From the NCBI GenBank assembly GCA_964547015.1, contig CAZJKT010000019.1, forward strand, positions 1-17,008: DNA of 17,008 bases, given 5' to 3'. This document shows positions 6,068-13,026 of this stretch, piece after piece. The first letter of the stretch is position 1. Every line of letters starts with the position of its first letter. Below the pieces are notes generated by a model. The model saw only the letters and a list, made by a program, of their open reading frames with translations, ran no database searches and was not told where the DNA came from. This DNA is from JAFGCN01 sp964547015 (GTDB lineage: Archaea > Aenigmatarchaeota > Aenigmatarchaeia > QMZS01). The position numbers were made by a program, and so were the translations under genes.

Positions 6068-8617
6068 CTAGCCCCTAAAAAAGCTTTTTAGCCCAATCTC
6101 TTCCAGCCTTGCATGTTTTGGAATCACGGGCTCAAATCCGTAATTTTCAAGAATTCCGTAGAGATCATATTTCTTCAGCTCATTCATCACCTGCTCAATC
6201 TCTGCAATCACCTTTGGGGGCAGAGCCTCCGCATCGATATAAACTTTACTTTTAAGCGGGTCTGTGGCTGAGGGCCGGAAGTCAAGCTCAAGGACAATCG
6301 GGACGAGGCCGCCTTTTTTGCTAAATACCATGGGAACTCCTTCAGGCCGCGTCCTGCCTTCCGAGAGAGGCTCCTCGGTAAGGGTTGTAAATTCGATGCA
6401 CTTCCATGTTTCTGCCCATTGCGGCATCACAAACTCCAACACCTTATTCACATCTTCAAGCGAGGCCTTTTTTTTGCGGACAGCATTTCCCAGAGAGAAA
6501 AAGAAATTGTTGAAATTATTTTTCTCCGCTTCAGATCTCTCCTTGAATATCTTTTGCTCATCTAATGGCTTTTGGGCAATAAGCCCCTGGTCGCCGTGAA
6601 ATACATCTATCCTATAATCAATCTTTGCCTCAAGCCCGTAAACTTTGAAAGTCCGCTCAATAGAATTCGGAACAAAATAGTCGCCGGACAAGCCCTTATT
6701 TTTAAGATAGAATGCCGAGGCCCGGTACAGCTCAGAAAACAGAGCATCCCCAACGCTTTTTTCAGGCATTGCAATTGTAAGCTGACCTAATATATTCATG
6801 CATGGCTCTGCAAGCCCGGCAACACGGCCTCCGCTCTCCTCCTCCTTGCTCAAAATCCTAACTCCTTTTTCTCCGCGATGCAGCTCAACTTCTCGCCCCA
6901 ACTGGTCGCGCATCTTAAATGTCTTTTCGTCAGGGTGGTTGAACAGCCAGCCTTCAATCTTTGGCTGAAGCTCATTGAAATTTTTGAAGCCCACCCTGCA
7001 CATCAAGGTCTCAATATTACCCTCTTTTTTCTTGAGGGCTTCTGCAAATTCCTGCCAGGCTTTTGCTGAAACATAGGTTGGAAAATAGGCGAAGAAATAT
7101 TTCCCCCACTCTCCTGACTCCTTCATCCTCTCATAGTCGGCGACATCCAATTCAAGGAAAATCTTATTCGGGCTGGGGGATGCCAAAATTCGCCCCTTAT
7201 CAAGCGGATAATAAGGAATGCCATATTCCTCCAAAAGCGGCGCCATCTCCTCAGGAACAATTTGTTTTAGGACAAACCGGTCGGAGTCCGGGTCGCATTC
7301 ATAAATCCTTCTGCCGACCGGCTCAGATGACAAAATTTTTGCGTACGGCATTGTCCTTACAACCGCGGGCATAGTTGTGTCAATCCCCAAATGGTCAACC
7401 AGATATTCTCCGCTGTCCGGATCCTTTATGGCAATATATCCTGAGCTAAAATACGGGTTCTCCTCGCCCCATAAGACCTCAAAAACATCAGGATTGACCC
7501 CGTTTGCCTCAAGCAATTTTGAGACGGTCTTCCATGTGCATCCGTTAAGGCAATTGAGGACAATTTTATGGCCCTCCCGAGTGGCCTTATTTATTACCTC
7601 CACAAATTCCTTTGGAAACGCAAGCATTGAAGAATAAAGCCCAATCATCCTATCATAGGTGAGCCTCCTTATAATTTTAGGGTCGCTTGAACAGGAAAGG
7701 CCAATAATATATTCTCCCGACTTTGCTTCATTAATAATTTTTTGAAGATTATCCCTATAATTTTTGTAGACATCAGGCAGAAGCTGCGCCCCGTTTGCGG
7801 ACAGAGCTTTTCTTCCCATCACATAAAGAGAACTGTGGCTTGGAGTATAATAAGTTCCGCCTGAGCTTCCGAGAAGAAACCCCAAAAAAGAGCACATATA
7901 AATCGCCATCGTATCTGTCGGAAATTCTGTTGTAATTACCGCCACCCCATTTGCCGCAAGAATTCTGGCTTCAAGTTCCACATGCTTCTCCGAGAATGCC
8001 CTAACCTCGCGTCCCAAAACTTTTACAGGGGTTTTTTTAAGGAAAGGGATAATCTGCTCAACAGGCTTTTGGTAAATTTCCTCAATTATTTCCAGATCTT
8101 TTGGATTTAGTTCTTGGCGTATTTTTTTGCAAAGCCCTTCCTCCTTTTGGGCGGCAAGAATGCTCCGGATATCCTTGTGGAGGATTTTTAGGAAATCCGC
8201 TTCCGCCTCAACCAGAAGCGACAAAAAAGCATCATTATACATATAGGTCGGGTCTTCGCTGTGGAGAATATTGTAAAATTCGCGCACCCCTGCCGTTGAA
8301 AGGTCTGAAATCTTGTTAAAAGTCGCCAAATGATGCTCTATATTGTAAGTTTTGAGCGATGTTTTGTTTAATAGAAAATCCTGGGCTTTGGGGTTATCTA
8401 TGTCAAACGGCGGGACAATCTCGGGGCGCTTTTTTTTGAGTTCCTGCCATTTTCGCTCCAATCGGTCAAGATATGTTAGTTTGAGCCTTTCCTGAGCTTC
8501 CTGGAGCGCCACATAGTCCCCCAGCTTTTGCGCCTTAAATAAGGTTTCCATTTCTCCCTGAGACAGTGGAAGGGCGGGCTTAGAATTTTCAAGATTGCTT
8601 TTTGGTCGGCTCTCCAT
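6068..8617 (-). CDS. Large divergent alpha-D-phosphohexomutase (candidate GlmM function)
   Basis: 849 aa, nearly twice the roughly 450 aa usual for archaeal phosphohexomutases. The family's active-site blocks appear in order: the phosphoserine loop TPSHSS (258-263, S260) followed by SANG (273-276), the metal loop DPDSDR (442-447), the hinge RVGFKN (541-546) and the sugar-binding loop EEESGG (592-597). The extra length is an N-terminal region of about 100-150 mostly helical, charged residues plus enlarged segments between the blocks. Its start is 15 nt past the stop of the GlmS isomerase gene, so it is in the same operon. Mutases of this family move the phosphate of hexose or hexosamine 6-phosphates to C1; glucosamine-phosphate as substrate is inferred from GlmS upstream and a GlmU nearby. 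Confidence 0.75.
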   Translation of the reverse strand: MESRPKSNLENSKPALPLSQGEMETLFKAQKLGDYVALQEAQERLKLTYLDRLERKWQELKKKRPEIVPPFDIDNPKAQDFLLNKTSLKTYNIEHHLATFNKISDLSTAGVREFYNILHSEDPTYMYNDAFLSLLVEAEADFLKILHKDIRSILAAQKEEGLCKKIRQELNPKDLEIIEEIYQKPVEQIIPFLKKTPVKVLGREVRAFSEKHVELEARILAANGVAVITTEFPTDTMAIYMCSFLGFLLGSSGGTYYTPSHSSLYVMGRKALSANGAQLLPDVYKNYRDNLQKIINEAKSGEYIIGLSCSSDPKIIRRLTYDRMIGLYSSMLAFPKEFVEVINKATREGHKIVLNCLNGCTWKTVSKLLEANGVNPDVFEVLWGEENPYFSSGYIAIKDPDSGEYLVDHLGIDTTMPAVVRTMPYAKILSSEPVGRRIYECDPDSDRFVLKQIVPEEMAPLLEEYGIPYYPLDKGRILASPSPNKIFLELDVADYERMKESGEWGKYFFAYFPTYVSAKAWQEFAEALKKKEGNIETLMCRVGFKNFNELQPKIEGWLFNHPDEKTFKMRDQLGREVELHRGEKGVRILSKEEESGGRVAGLAEPCMNILGQLTIAMPEKSVGDALFSELYRASAFYLKNKGLSGDYFVPNSIERTFKVYGLEAKIDYRIDVFHGDQGLIAQKPLDEQKIFKERSEAEKNNFNNFFFSLGNAVRKKKASLEDVNKVLEFVMPQWAETWKCIEFTTLTEEPLSEGRTRPEGVPMVFSKKGGLVPIVLELDFRPSATDPLKSKVYIDAEALPPKVIAEIEQVMNELKKYDLYGILENYGFEPVIPKHARLEEIGLKSFFRG

Positions 8618-8632
8618 AATACATTTTTACAT

Positions 8633-9751
8633 TCATTTAACGGTAACGCTTTTTGCGAGATTTCTCGGCTTATCAGGATTGTTCCCCCTCGCAACAGCAG
8701 TATAATAAGCAAGCATCTGCAAAGGTATTACCGCCACAATCGGATAAAATATTTCTTTTACTGTAGGCAGAGGTATCCAGAAATCAAACATGCTTTTCTT
8801 GACATCAGACACACCTATTATAAAAGCCCCTCTTGCCTTTGCCTCATGGACATTGTTAAGCGTCTCCTCAAAAGCATAGTCCATTGGCGCAATTGCAACA
8901 ACAGGCGTGCCTTTTGAGATTAAGGATAGTGTCCCGTGCTTAAGCTCTCCTGCAGGCATGCCTTCGGCGTGCTGATAGGAAAGCTCCTTTAACTTGAGCG
9001 CCCCTTCTGAAGCTATCGCAAAGTCGATTCCTCTGCCAAGATAATACAAATCATCTTTGTCCTTGATTATCTGCGCCAATTCTTCAATCTGCTCTTTGAG
9101 GTCGCACACCATCAGCCCTACTTTTGAAGCAATATCCTCCAGCTCAATCTTTGCATCATATGAGCGGTTTATTGTGGCAAAAGCAAGCCGGTAGAGAACC
9201 GCGAGCTGGCCTGTAAAAGCTTTGGTGGAAGCAACCGCAACCTCAGGCCCGCAATTAGTGTCAAATACCCTGTCTGAAATCCTTGCCAGAGTGGATGTCG
9301 GGACATTAACAATAGATATAAGCTTTGCCCCCTTCTCCCTTGCTTTCATAACTCCCTCAAGAACATCCGCGGTTTCCCCTGATTGAGAAACAGCAATTAT
9401 TGCGGTATTGCTGTCAACCGAGTCTATAAAATACTGGAATTCGTGCGCCATTATTACTTCAGAGAACTTCCCCGCAACCTTTGAGAAAAGGTAGCGCCCT
9501 ACAATCGCGGCATATCTTGCGGTTCCGCAGGCAATAAAAACAACATTTTTTGCCCTTAAAATATCCATGGCGGCCTCAATTAGCTTCCCCTCATCCTGGT
9601 CTGCCGCTTTCTTTATTGTTTCCTGCTGCTCTATAATTTCCTTTAGCATGTAATGGCCTTCCAAAGAGCCCAAAGCTTCGCAAACCCTTACTCTTTCGGT
9701 ATTTTTCTTTATCTCTTTTCCGGTTTTAGTATTATATATCTTAATTCCCAT
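8633..9751 (-). CDS. glmS: Glucosamine-6-phosphate synthase, isomerase (SIS) subunit of a split GlmS
   Basis: 372 aa from the ATG at 9751. This start is preferred over an in-frame ATG at 9826 because the protein then begins MGIKIYN, the exact sequence expected to follow the glutaminase domain in a full GlmS, and because it couples to the previous stop (TAGAATG). Two SIS domains are seen: FIACGTARYAA and VSQSGETADV in the first, then STKAFTGQ; YYLGRGIDFAIASEGALKLKE and the EGMPAGELKHGT substrate segment in the second; it ends RNLAKSVTVK, as canonical GlmS does. It converts fructose-6-phosphate to glucosamine-6-phosphate using ammonia from the glutaminase subunit. Together the two halves total 583 aa, close to a normal GlmS, so nothing is missing except covalent continuity. 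Confidence 0.93.
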   Translation of the reverse strand: MGIKIYNTKTGKEIKKNTERVRVCEALGSLEGHYMLKEIIEQQETIKKAADQDEGKLIEAAMDILRAKNVVFIACGTARYAAIVGRYLFSKVAGKFSEVIMAHEFQYFIDSVDSNTAIIAVSQSGETADVLEGVMKAREKGAKLISIVNVPTSTLARISDRVFDTNCGPEVAVASTKAFTGQLAVLYRLAFATINRSYDAKIELEDIASKVGLMVCDLKEQIEELAQIIKDKDDLYYLGRGIDFAIASEGALKLKELSYQHAEGMPAGELKHGTLSLISKGTPVVAIAPMDYAFEETLNNVHEAKARGAFIIGVSDVKKSMFDFWIPLPTVKEIFYPIVAVIPLQMLAYYTAVARGNNPDKPRNLAKSVTVK

Positions 9752-9752
9752 T

Positions 9753-10010
9753 CTAAACCACCAAACCCCGCCTATCCAGAGCTTCTTGCAATTTCCTGAC
9801 CTCTTTAGGCTGGAGGCTATAGTCAATATTTATCGGCCAGCCATACCCCTTCGGAGGAGGGTCTGTGAATCGGATATAGCCTGACCCTATATCTCCAACC
9901 AGATTATCTGTACCCGGAACGCCCGAAAAATACCTGTCTCTTAATACGGATTCCCCGATTTTCCTTAGCTCTGACGCTGTAACCTCCCCCTTAACGCTAA
10001 GGCGGGGCAT
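9753..10010 (-). CDS. Unknown 85-aa protein inserted between the GlmS halves
   Basis: I do not recognise this protein. It sits in the interdomain point of glmS: its ATG follows the glutaminase stop by one base (TAAGATG) and its stop precedes the isomerase ATG by one base (TAGAATG). It is soluble, without a signal or transmembrane segment, with a central Gly/Pro-rich stretch (TDPPPKGYGWPINIDY, about residues 49-64) between a short charged helix and a C-terminal helix (PKEVRKLQEALDRRG). No metal-binding cluster is evident. The three-gene coupling suggests co-translation and possible assembly with the split enzyme, as linker, ammonia-channel scaffold or regulator; all of that is inference. Confidence 0.75.
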   Translation of the reverse strand: MPRLSVKGEVTASELRKIGESVLRDRYFSGVPGTDNLVGDIGSGYIRFTDPPPKGYGWPINIDYSLQPKEVRKLQEALDRRGLVV

Positions 10011-10011
10011 C

Positions 10012-10647
10012 TTAATTTAAGACAACCATCTCGTCGTCATCCATATATATAACTTCATTAGTTTCGTCAGAAAAGGCCATAGGGTCGCTGCCTATAAAGT
10101 ACTCTTCCCCTTTCACGCCGACAACCAAAGGAGAGCCCTTTTTTATTCCAATAACTCCTTTAAAATCTTTATGGATAGCAACAATCGCATTTCTGCCTTT
10201 AATCTTTGAAAAGGCCCCTTTTATTGCATCAGGGAAATCTTTGCCCGAATCAATCTCCATCTCTATGAGGTGGGCTATCACTTCAGTGTCCGTCTGGGAC
10301 TTAAATTCCCTCTCCCCCATCGCCTCCTTTAGCTCATCAGCATTTTCAACAATCCCGTTATGGACTATTGCCACCTCCCCTTTTGAGCAGGTATGCGGGT
10401 GGGCATTTTCTTCAGTAACACCTCCGTTTGTGGCCCATCTTGTATGCCCTATACCTATATTTGGGGCAATATTAAGATCAACTTGGGCTCCCTCAATGTC
10501 CCCAACCCTTTTTAGCACAGTCAGGACTTCGGCATTCACAGCGCCAATCCCCCACGAGTCATAACCCCTATAACTTAAGCGTTTGAGCCCTCTATGAATT
10601 AATGGAATTGCGTTTTGGCTTCCAAAGTAGCCTATTATGCCACACAT
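10012..10647 (-). CDS. glmS: Glucosamine-6-phosphate synthase, glutaminase subunit of a split GlmS
   Basis: 211 aa class II (Ntn-type) glutamine amidotransferase. It starts MCGIIGY, so removal of Met exposes the catalytic Cys. The GlmS glutaminase landmarks follow: LSYRGYDSWG, HTRWATNGGV, ENAHPH, HNGIVEN and SQTDTEVIAHLIE. It ends DDDEMVVLN, where full-length GlmS would run straight into the linker and isomerase. A genuine TAA stop (10012-10014) is present and the isomerase is encoded separately downstream, so this is a clean split and not a frameshift. It hydrolyses glutamine to supply ammonia to the isomerase. It is first in the operon, with a TATA box and operator upstream. Confidence 0.93.
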   Translation of the reverse strand: MCGIIGYFGSQNAIPLIHRGLKRLSYRGYDSWGIGAVNAEVLTVLKRVGDIEGAQVDLNIAPNIGIGHTRWATNGGVTEENAHPHTCSKGEVAIVHNGIVENADELKEAMGEREFKSQTDTEVIAHLIEMEIDSGKDFPDAIKGAFSKIKGRNAIVAIHKDFKGVIGIKKGSPLVVGVKGEEYFIGSDPMAFSDETNEVIYMDDDEMVVLN

Positions 10648-10665
10648 TAATGAGTTTACTGGCCC

Positions 10666-10697
10666 CGTATATATACAAAAGTATTACTGGGTATTAC
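10666..10697 (-). promoter_or_regulatory. TATA box and operator of the split glmS operon
   Basis: GTATATATAC (10666-10675) is centred about 24 bp above the ATG at 10647. Just upstream, GTATTAC-TGG-GTATTAC (10681-10697) differs from the palindrome above yvcK1 by one base in the arms and is centred 42 bp above the start. One half-site is thus inverted at its centre, so the element also reads as a direct repeat of GTATTAC. Confidence 0.65.
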
Positions 10698-10781
10698 GCT
10701 ATTATTCCTATTTTAAAAAAGTTATTCTTTTGCGCTATTTGGAATTTTTCTCTGAAAATGCTATATGAATGCCGTATAAAA

Positions 10782-11852
10782 TTAATACCTCAGAATTGCC
10801 CCAACACCGCCTATGCTTTTAAACTGGGCCCCTTCCGGAGTAGCCATGGAAATTAGCTCAAGCCTTGTCCCCGCCTGCTCGCAAAGCTCCTCTATTTTGC
10901 CCATTTCAGAAAAATCCTCAGACATCAGCACAATATCGGCCTTCCCCGCCTCAATCGCCCCGGAAACATCATCCTCCCCATAAACAACCTCGCCTTTAGC
11001 CCGGCTCAGCCTTACAAAAAAGTCCTTTAAAAGGTCAATCTCTCGGGTAATCTCAGCCTCCTCTATAAGTTCCCTTCCGCGCTCCAGGGTTTCCCTTATT
11101 CCCTGTATATCTGTGTAGGAAGTGTCAACAACCCCCAATACCTGCTTTTGGAGGTCATTAGGCAGGTAACCCTCATTTAGAAATTTTTCCTTTATCGGTC
11201 CGGGGCCTGATATGATTATCCCCTTCAGGGAATAATCCTTTGCAACAGTTACCGTAGCTGCTGCAGTATGCTGAAGGTGGGACATTAATAAATTCTCCCT
11301 TACCCTTGAAAACCTGACAGAGCTCTGCCCTCCGGCCCTGGTCTTTCCGGGCACAAGGGAATCTAAGTTCTCCTTTATTGTGATATTTTTGCCTGAAACA
11401 AGAGCAACTGTGGATTGGGATTTGTCCAGACAAACTATGAGGTAATTATCTTTTTCCCTGACAAGCTCTTTTAGGGGGTCTGTCTTAAAAGTCTGGCCGC
11501 ACCAGTACAGCTTCACCTGAATAGGGTCGGGGGGAACAATAGTCCAAATTTTGATGTCCGCCTTTCCCTCTTCTTGGGATACATTTCCGCAAAAAAAGGC
11601 AATTCCGTTTTCGGGGAGCCTTGGAATTAATTTAAGCTCCTGAGACACCCTTTCAAGAGCATACAAAACATTTTTTCTCACAGTTTTGTTTTTTACATTC
11701 CTTGTGAGGGCCTGCTCCTGTGATATAAGGTCAGAGGCCTTGTTAAAGTCGCTTCCTGCCGGAATATAATAGGAAACAAGTTCGGTATGGCGGCCTCTCA
11801 TCCTTTCAAGCTCGTCAATGACTTTTTTCATCTTCAAGAGTTCCGGGTCCAT
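10782..11852 (-). CDS. prf1: Peptide chain release factor aRF1 with altered NIKS motif
   Basis: 356 aa from the ATG at 11852. That start fits the family better (MDPELLKMKKVIDELERMRGRHTELVSYYIP) than the in-frame ATG at 11939, which would add 29 residues without family resemblance. aRF1 recognises all three stop codons and triggers peptide release on the ribosome. The catalytic GGQ (residues 174-176, in RAGGQSSVRFSR) and the YxCxxxF motif (YWCGQTF, 116-122) are intact. The normally near-invariant NIKS motif reads NVKN (52-55), within the otherwise typical context RNVKNKTVRKNV. The protein is somewhat shorter than the usual archaeal length of about 400-415. Window genes use TAA, TAG and TGA stops, so no code change is evident. 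Confidence 0.93.
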   Translation of the reverse strand: MDPELLKMKKVIDELERMRGRHTELVSYYIPAGSDFNKASDLISQEQALTRNVKNKTVRKNVLYALERVSQELKLIPRLPENGIAFFCGNVSQEEGKADIKIWTIVPPDPIQVKLYWCGQTFKTDPLKELVREKDNYLIVCLDKSQSTVALVSGKNITIKENLDSLVPGKTRAGGQSSVRFSRVRENLLMSHLQHTAAATVTVAKDYSLKGIIISGPGPIKEKFLNEGYLPNDLQKQVLGVVDTSYTDIQGIRETLERGRELIEEAEITREIDLLKDFFVRLSRAKGEVVYGEDDVSGAIEAGKADIVLMSEDFSEMGKIEELCEQAGTRLELISMATPEGAQFKSIGGVGAILRY

Positions 11853-12014
11853 ATATGTATTTAGGGGAGAAGCTTCTAAAGGGGTTAAATTTACGCATTT
11901 AGGGGTTTTATTTTTTAGCCCCGCAAAAACCTGAGGCAAAAAGGGCTTTCTTAAAAATTATCTAATCCTACTTATGGGCATGTAGCTCAGTTTGGATAGA
12001 GCACCGCCCTTCTA

Positions 12015-12111
12015 ATGAAGACTTTCTTTTAGAAAAAGAAAGTCCTCAACGTCAAAGAAAAAAGATTCCGCTTCGCGGGATATCACCGTGCCGTTGGGTA
12101 ATTAAGAAGAC
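12015..12111 (+). other. BHB intron 1 of tRNA-Arg (position 37/38, 97 nt)
   Basis: A canonical bulge-helix-bulge sits at the junctions: exon CUUC (12009-12012) pairs with intron GAAG (12106-12109), flanked by 3-nt bulges UAA (12013-12015) and ACA (12110-12112), with the anticodon stem as outer helix. Cutting between the second and third bulge bases gives these ends. Inside are an 11-bp hairpin (12020-12030 with 12034-12044) and a second hairpin ATTCCGC-TTC-GCGGGAT (12065-12081), then GTGCCGTT, which resembles the shared module of the other introns. Confidence 0.88.
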
Positions 12112-12127
12112 AGGCGGGGGTCGCAGG

Positions 12128-12235
12128 TGAAGACTTCCTTCAATTTGCGAAGCAAATTGGAGGCGCCGTTCGAGCGCAAGCGAAGAACGAGCGTCTTTAA
12201 GGGAATTTAGAAAAAGACGGGGGTCCTTCTGTGAA
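12128..12235 (+). other. Intron 2 of tRNA-Arg (T-arm, about position 53/54, 108 nt)
   Basis: Removing these bases restores T-stem and T-loop; the end points can slide by one base. A relaxed BHB is possible: CGCA (12122-12125) pairs with UGUG (12230-12233, one G-U), bulges GGU and AAU, and a strong inner helix GAAG/CUUC (12129-12132 with 12226-12229) that continues past a bulged C. The outer helix is poor. Internally it carries the shared module: hairpin a (12137-12163) abutting hairpin b (12164-12193), then CGTCTTT/AAAGACG pairing. Confidence 0.82.
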
Positions 12236-12292
12236 TTCAAATCCTGTCATGCCCATTTTATTTAAAATTTGACTTATGGATAATATCCTCAG

Positions 12293-12709
12293 CTAAACAC
12301 TCACTCGAATCTTAACCGTTGGGCAGTTGAGTACTTCAACCATTATCTCATTTACCCCGGAAATCTCCACCTGAAAAGCAAGGGCTCTTATATCACCTGT
12401 AGTGGCCTGGATTGCATATTCATTTAGCAATTCCTGGGTTTCATCATTAAATGCATAAATGCGATATCCCCCAATTTTCTCGCCGGTATTTTGAAGCCGA
12501 ACCATCCCCTCCCGCGAAATAGGGTTATAATTAAAATCAAGCTTCTCTATTGAAACTTTTCTGCAATATTCATCGCTTTCAAGGGATTTTAGCTCTTTTT
12601 GCGTGTAGTTCATCGCCCAGGTTCCAACTATTGTGGCAATCGCTATGCTAAATGCAATTAGAAGTACGGTAGCTACAACCGGGGATATTCCCTTAAATAG
12701 ATAACCCAT
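12293..12709 (-). CDS. Archaeal type IV pilin-like protein
   Basis: 138 aa. The N-terminus MGYLFKGISPVVATVLLIAFSIAIATIVG is a class III signal peptide typical of archaeal type IV pilins and related DUF1628-type proteins: a short basic leader ending KG, predicted prepilin peptidase (PibD) cleavage between G7 and I8, then a hydrophobic assembly helix starting ISPVVATVLLIA. The rest is a small beta-rich extracellular domain (VRLQNTGEKIGGYRIYAFND; two isolated Cys). It would be membrane-inserted, then assembled into a pilus or related surface filament. No pilus assembly ATPase or peptidase is nearby. The ATG at 12709 has a TTTAAA box about 19 bp upstream that is also well placed for the divergent tRNA-Thr. 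Confidence 0.85.
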   Translation of the reverse strand: MGYLFKGISPVVATVLLIAFSIAIATIVGTWAMNYTQKELKSLESDEYCRKVSIEKLDFNYNPISREGMVRLQNTGEKIGGYRIYAFNDETQELLNEYAIQATTGDIRALAFQVEISGVNEIMVEVLNCPTVKIRVSV

Positions 12710-12723
12710 AAGAATATACTTGC

Positions 12724-12731
12724 TTTTAAAT
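12724..12731. promoter_or_regulatory. Probable shared TATA box between pilin and tRNA-Thr
   Basis: TTTTAAAT lies about 24 bp before tRNA-Thr (+ strand) and about 19 bp before the pilin start (- strand). It is near-symmetric, so one box may serve both directions. It is the only TATA-like element in this 42-bp gap. Confidence 0.4.
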
Positions 12732-12771
12732 TAACTCCTAAAAAGGATTATGCCACCGTAGCTCAACGGTA

Positions 12772-12851
12772 GAAGCCTTCCTTCAATTGCAGAGCAATTG
12801 GAGGCGCCGTCCGAAGGACGAGCGTTCTTTCCAAAAGGAAATTCCGTTAAA
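12772..12851 (+). other. Intron 1 of tRNA-Thr (D-loop, about position 21/22, 79-80 nt)
   Basis: Removing it restores the D-arm; the ends can slide 1-3 bases because GA and A repeat at the borders. ACGG (12766-12769) pairs with CCGU (12844-12847), followed on the 5' side by bulge UAG (12770-12772) and on the 3' side by UAAA before GAGC: a BHB-like, slightly irregular junction with the D-stem as outer helix. Inside are hairpin a (12780-12804), hairpin b (12805-12824) and a TTTCC-AAAA-GGAAA hairpin. Confidence 0.82.
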
Positions 12852-12889
12852 GAGCACCGGTCTTGTAAACCGAAGGTTGTGGGTTCAAC

Positions 12890-13026
12890 TAAGCCTTTTT
12901 CTTGCAAGAAAAAGTCTTCAGCCAAAAAGAAACTAAAAACTGCTTCGCAGTTTTTGGCGCCGTTCAAATATTAGCGAAGAACGAGCGCAGGTTCGCATAT
13001 CAAACAAAATTGGCTGGCTTTGAAAA
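12890..13026 (+). other. BHB intron 2 of tRNA-Thr (T-loop, position 59/60, 137 nt)
   Basis: The junction forms a textbook hBHBh: outer T-stem, 4-bp helix UUCA/UGAA (12884-12887 with 13021-13024), 3-nt bulges ACU (12888-12890) and AAU (13025-13027), and inner helix AAGCC/GGCUU (12891-12895 with 13016-13020). Splicing gives T-loop TTCAACT. Inside are an AT-rich 8-bp hairpin (from 12896), hairpin a (12933-12957) and hairpin b (12958-12987). Confidence 0.9.

Larger units (their letters stand above)
11976..12255 (+). tRNA. tRNA-Arg (anticodon UCU) with two introns
   Basis: The mature parts fold into a full cloverleaf of 75 nt without CCA: acceptor GGGCATG/CATGCCC with A73, D-stem GCTC/GAGC (11985-11988, 11999-12002), anticodon stem CCGCC/GGCGG (12004-12008, 12113-12117) with loop CTTCTAA and anticodon TCT at 12011-12013, variable loop 12118-12122, and T-stem GCAGG/CCTGT (12123-12127, 12243-12247) with loop TTCAAAT. 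Two insertions of 97 and 108 nt interrupt it: one at the canonical 37/38 site, one at the T-stem/T-loop border. It lies divergently from prf1 and followed by a T-rich tail. Confidence 0.92.

Noticed and set aside
9753..10647. Split GlmS as a sequencing frameshift or an intein
   Set aside because: Two separate stop/start junctions with one-base spacing and an 85-codon ORF between them cannot come from one indel, and intein splicing motifs are absent.
11853..11939. Longer aRF1 start at 11939
   Set aside because: The extra 29 residues do not resemble the aRF1 N-terminus, while the ATG at 11852 begins where the family normally does. The longer start cannot be fully excluded since a TATA-like AT-rich stretch lies near 11951-11965.
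12052..12967. Minus-strand ORFs of 62-78 codons across the tRNA genes
   Set aside because: They overlap well-folded tRNA exons and intron hairpins and show no protein family; they are chance frames.
12137..12987. The repeated intron module as a MITE or insertion sequence
   Set aside because: There are no terminal inverted repeats or target-site duplications framing the shared part, and the ends coincide with BHB splice sites instead.
12015..13026. tRNA insertions as group I introns or small self-cleaving ribozymes
   Set aside because: Group I introns do occur in archaeal tRNAs, but these insertions are only 80-137 nt, I see no P7-like GACUA/UAGUC pair, and BHB junctions explain them. No hammerhead, twister or HDV core was recognised.
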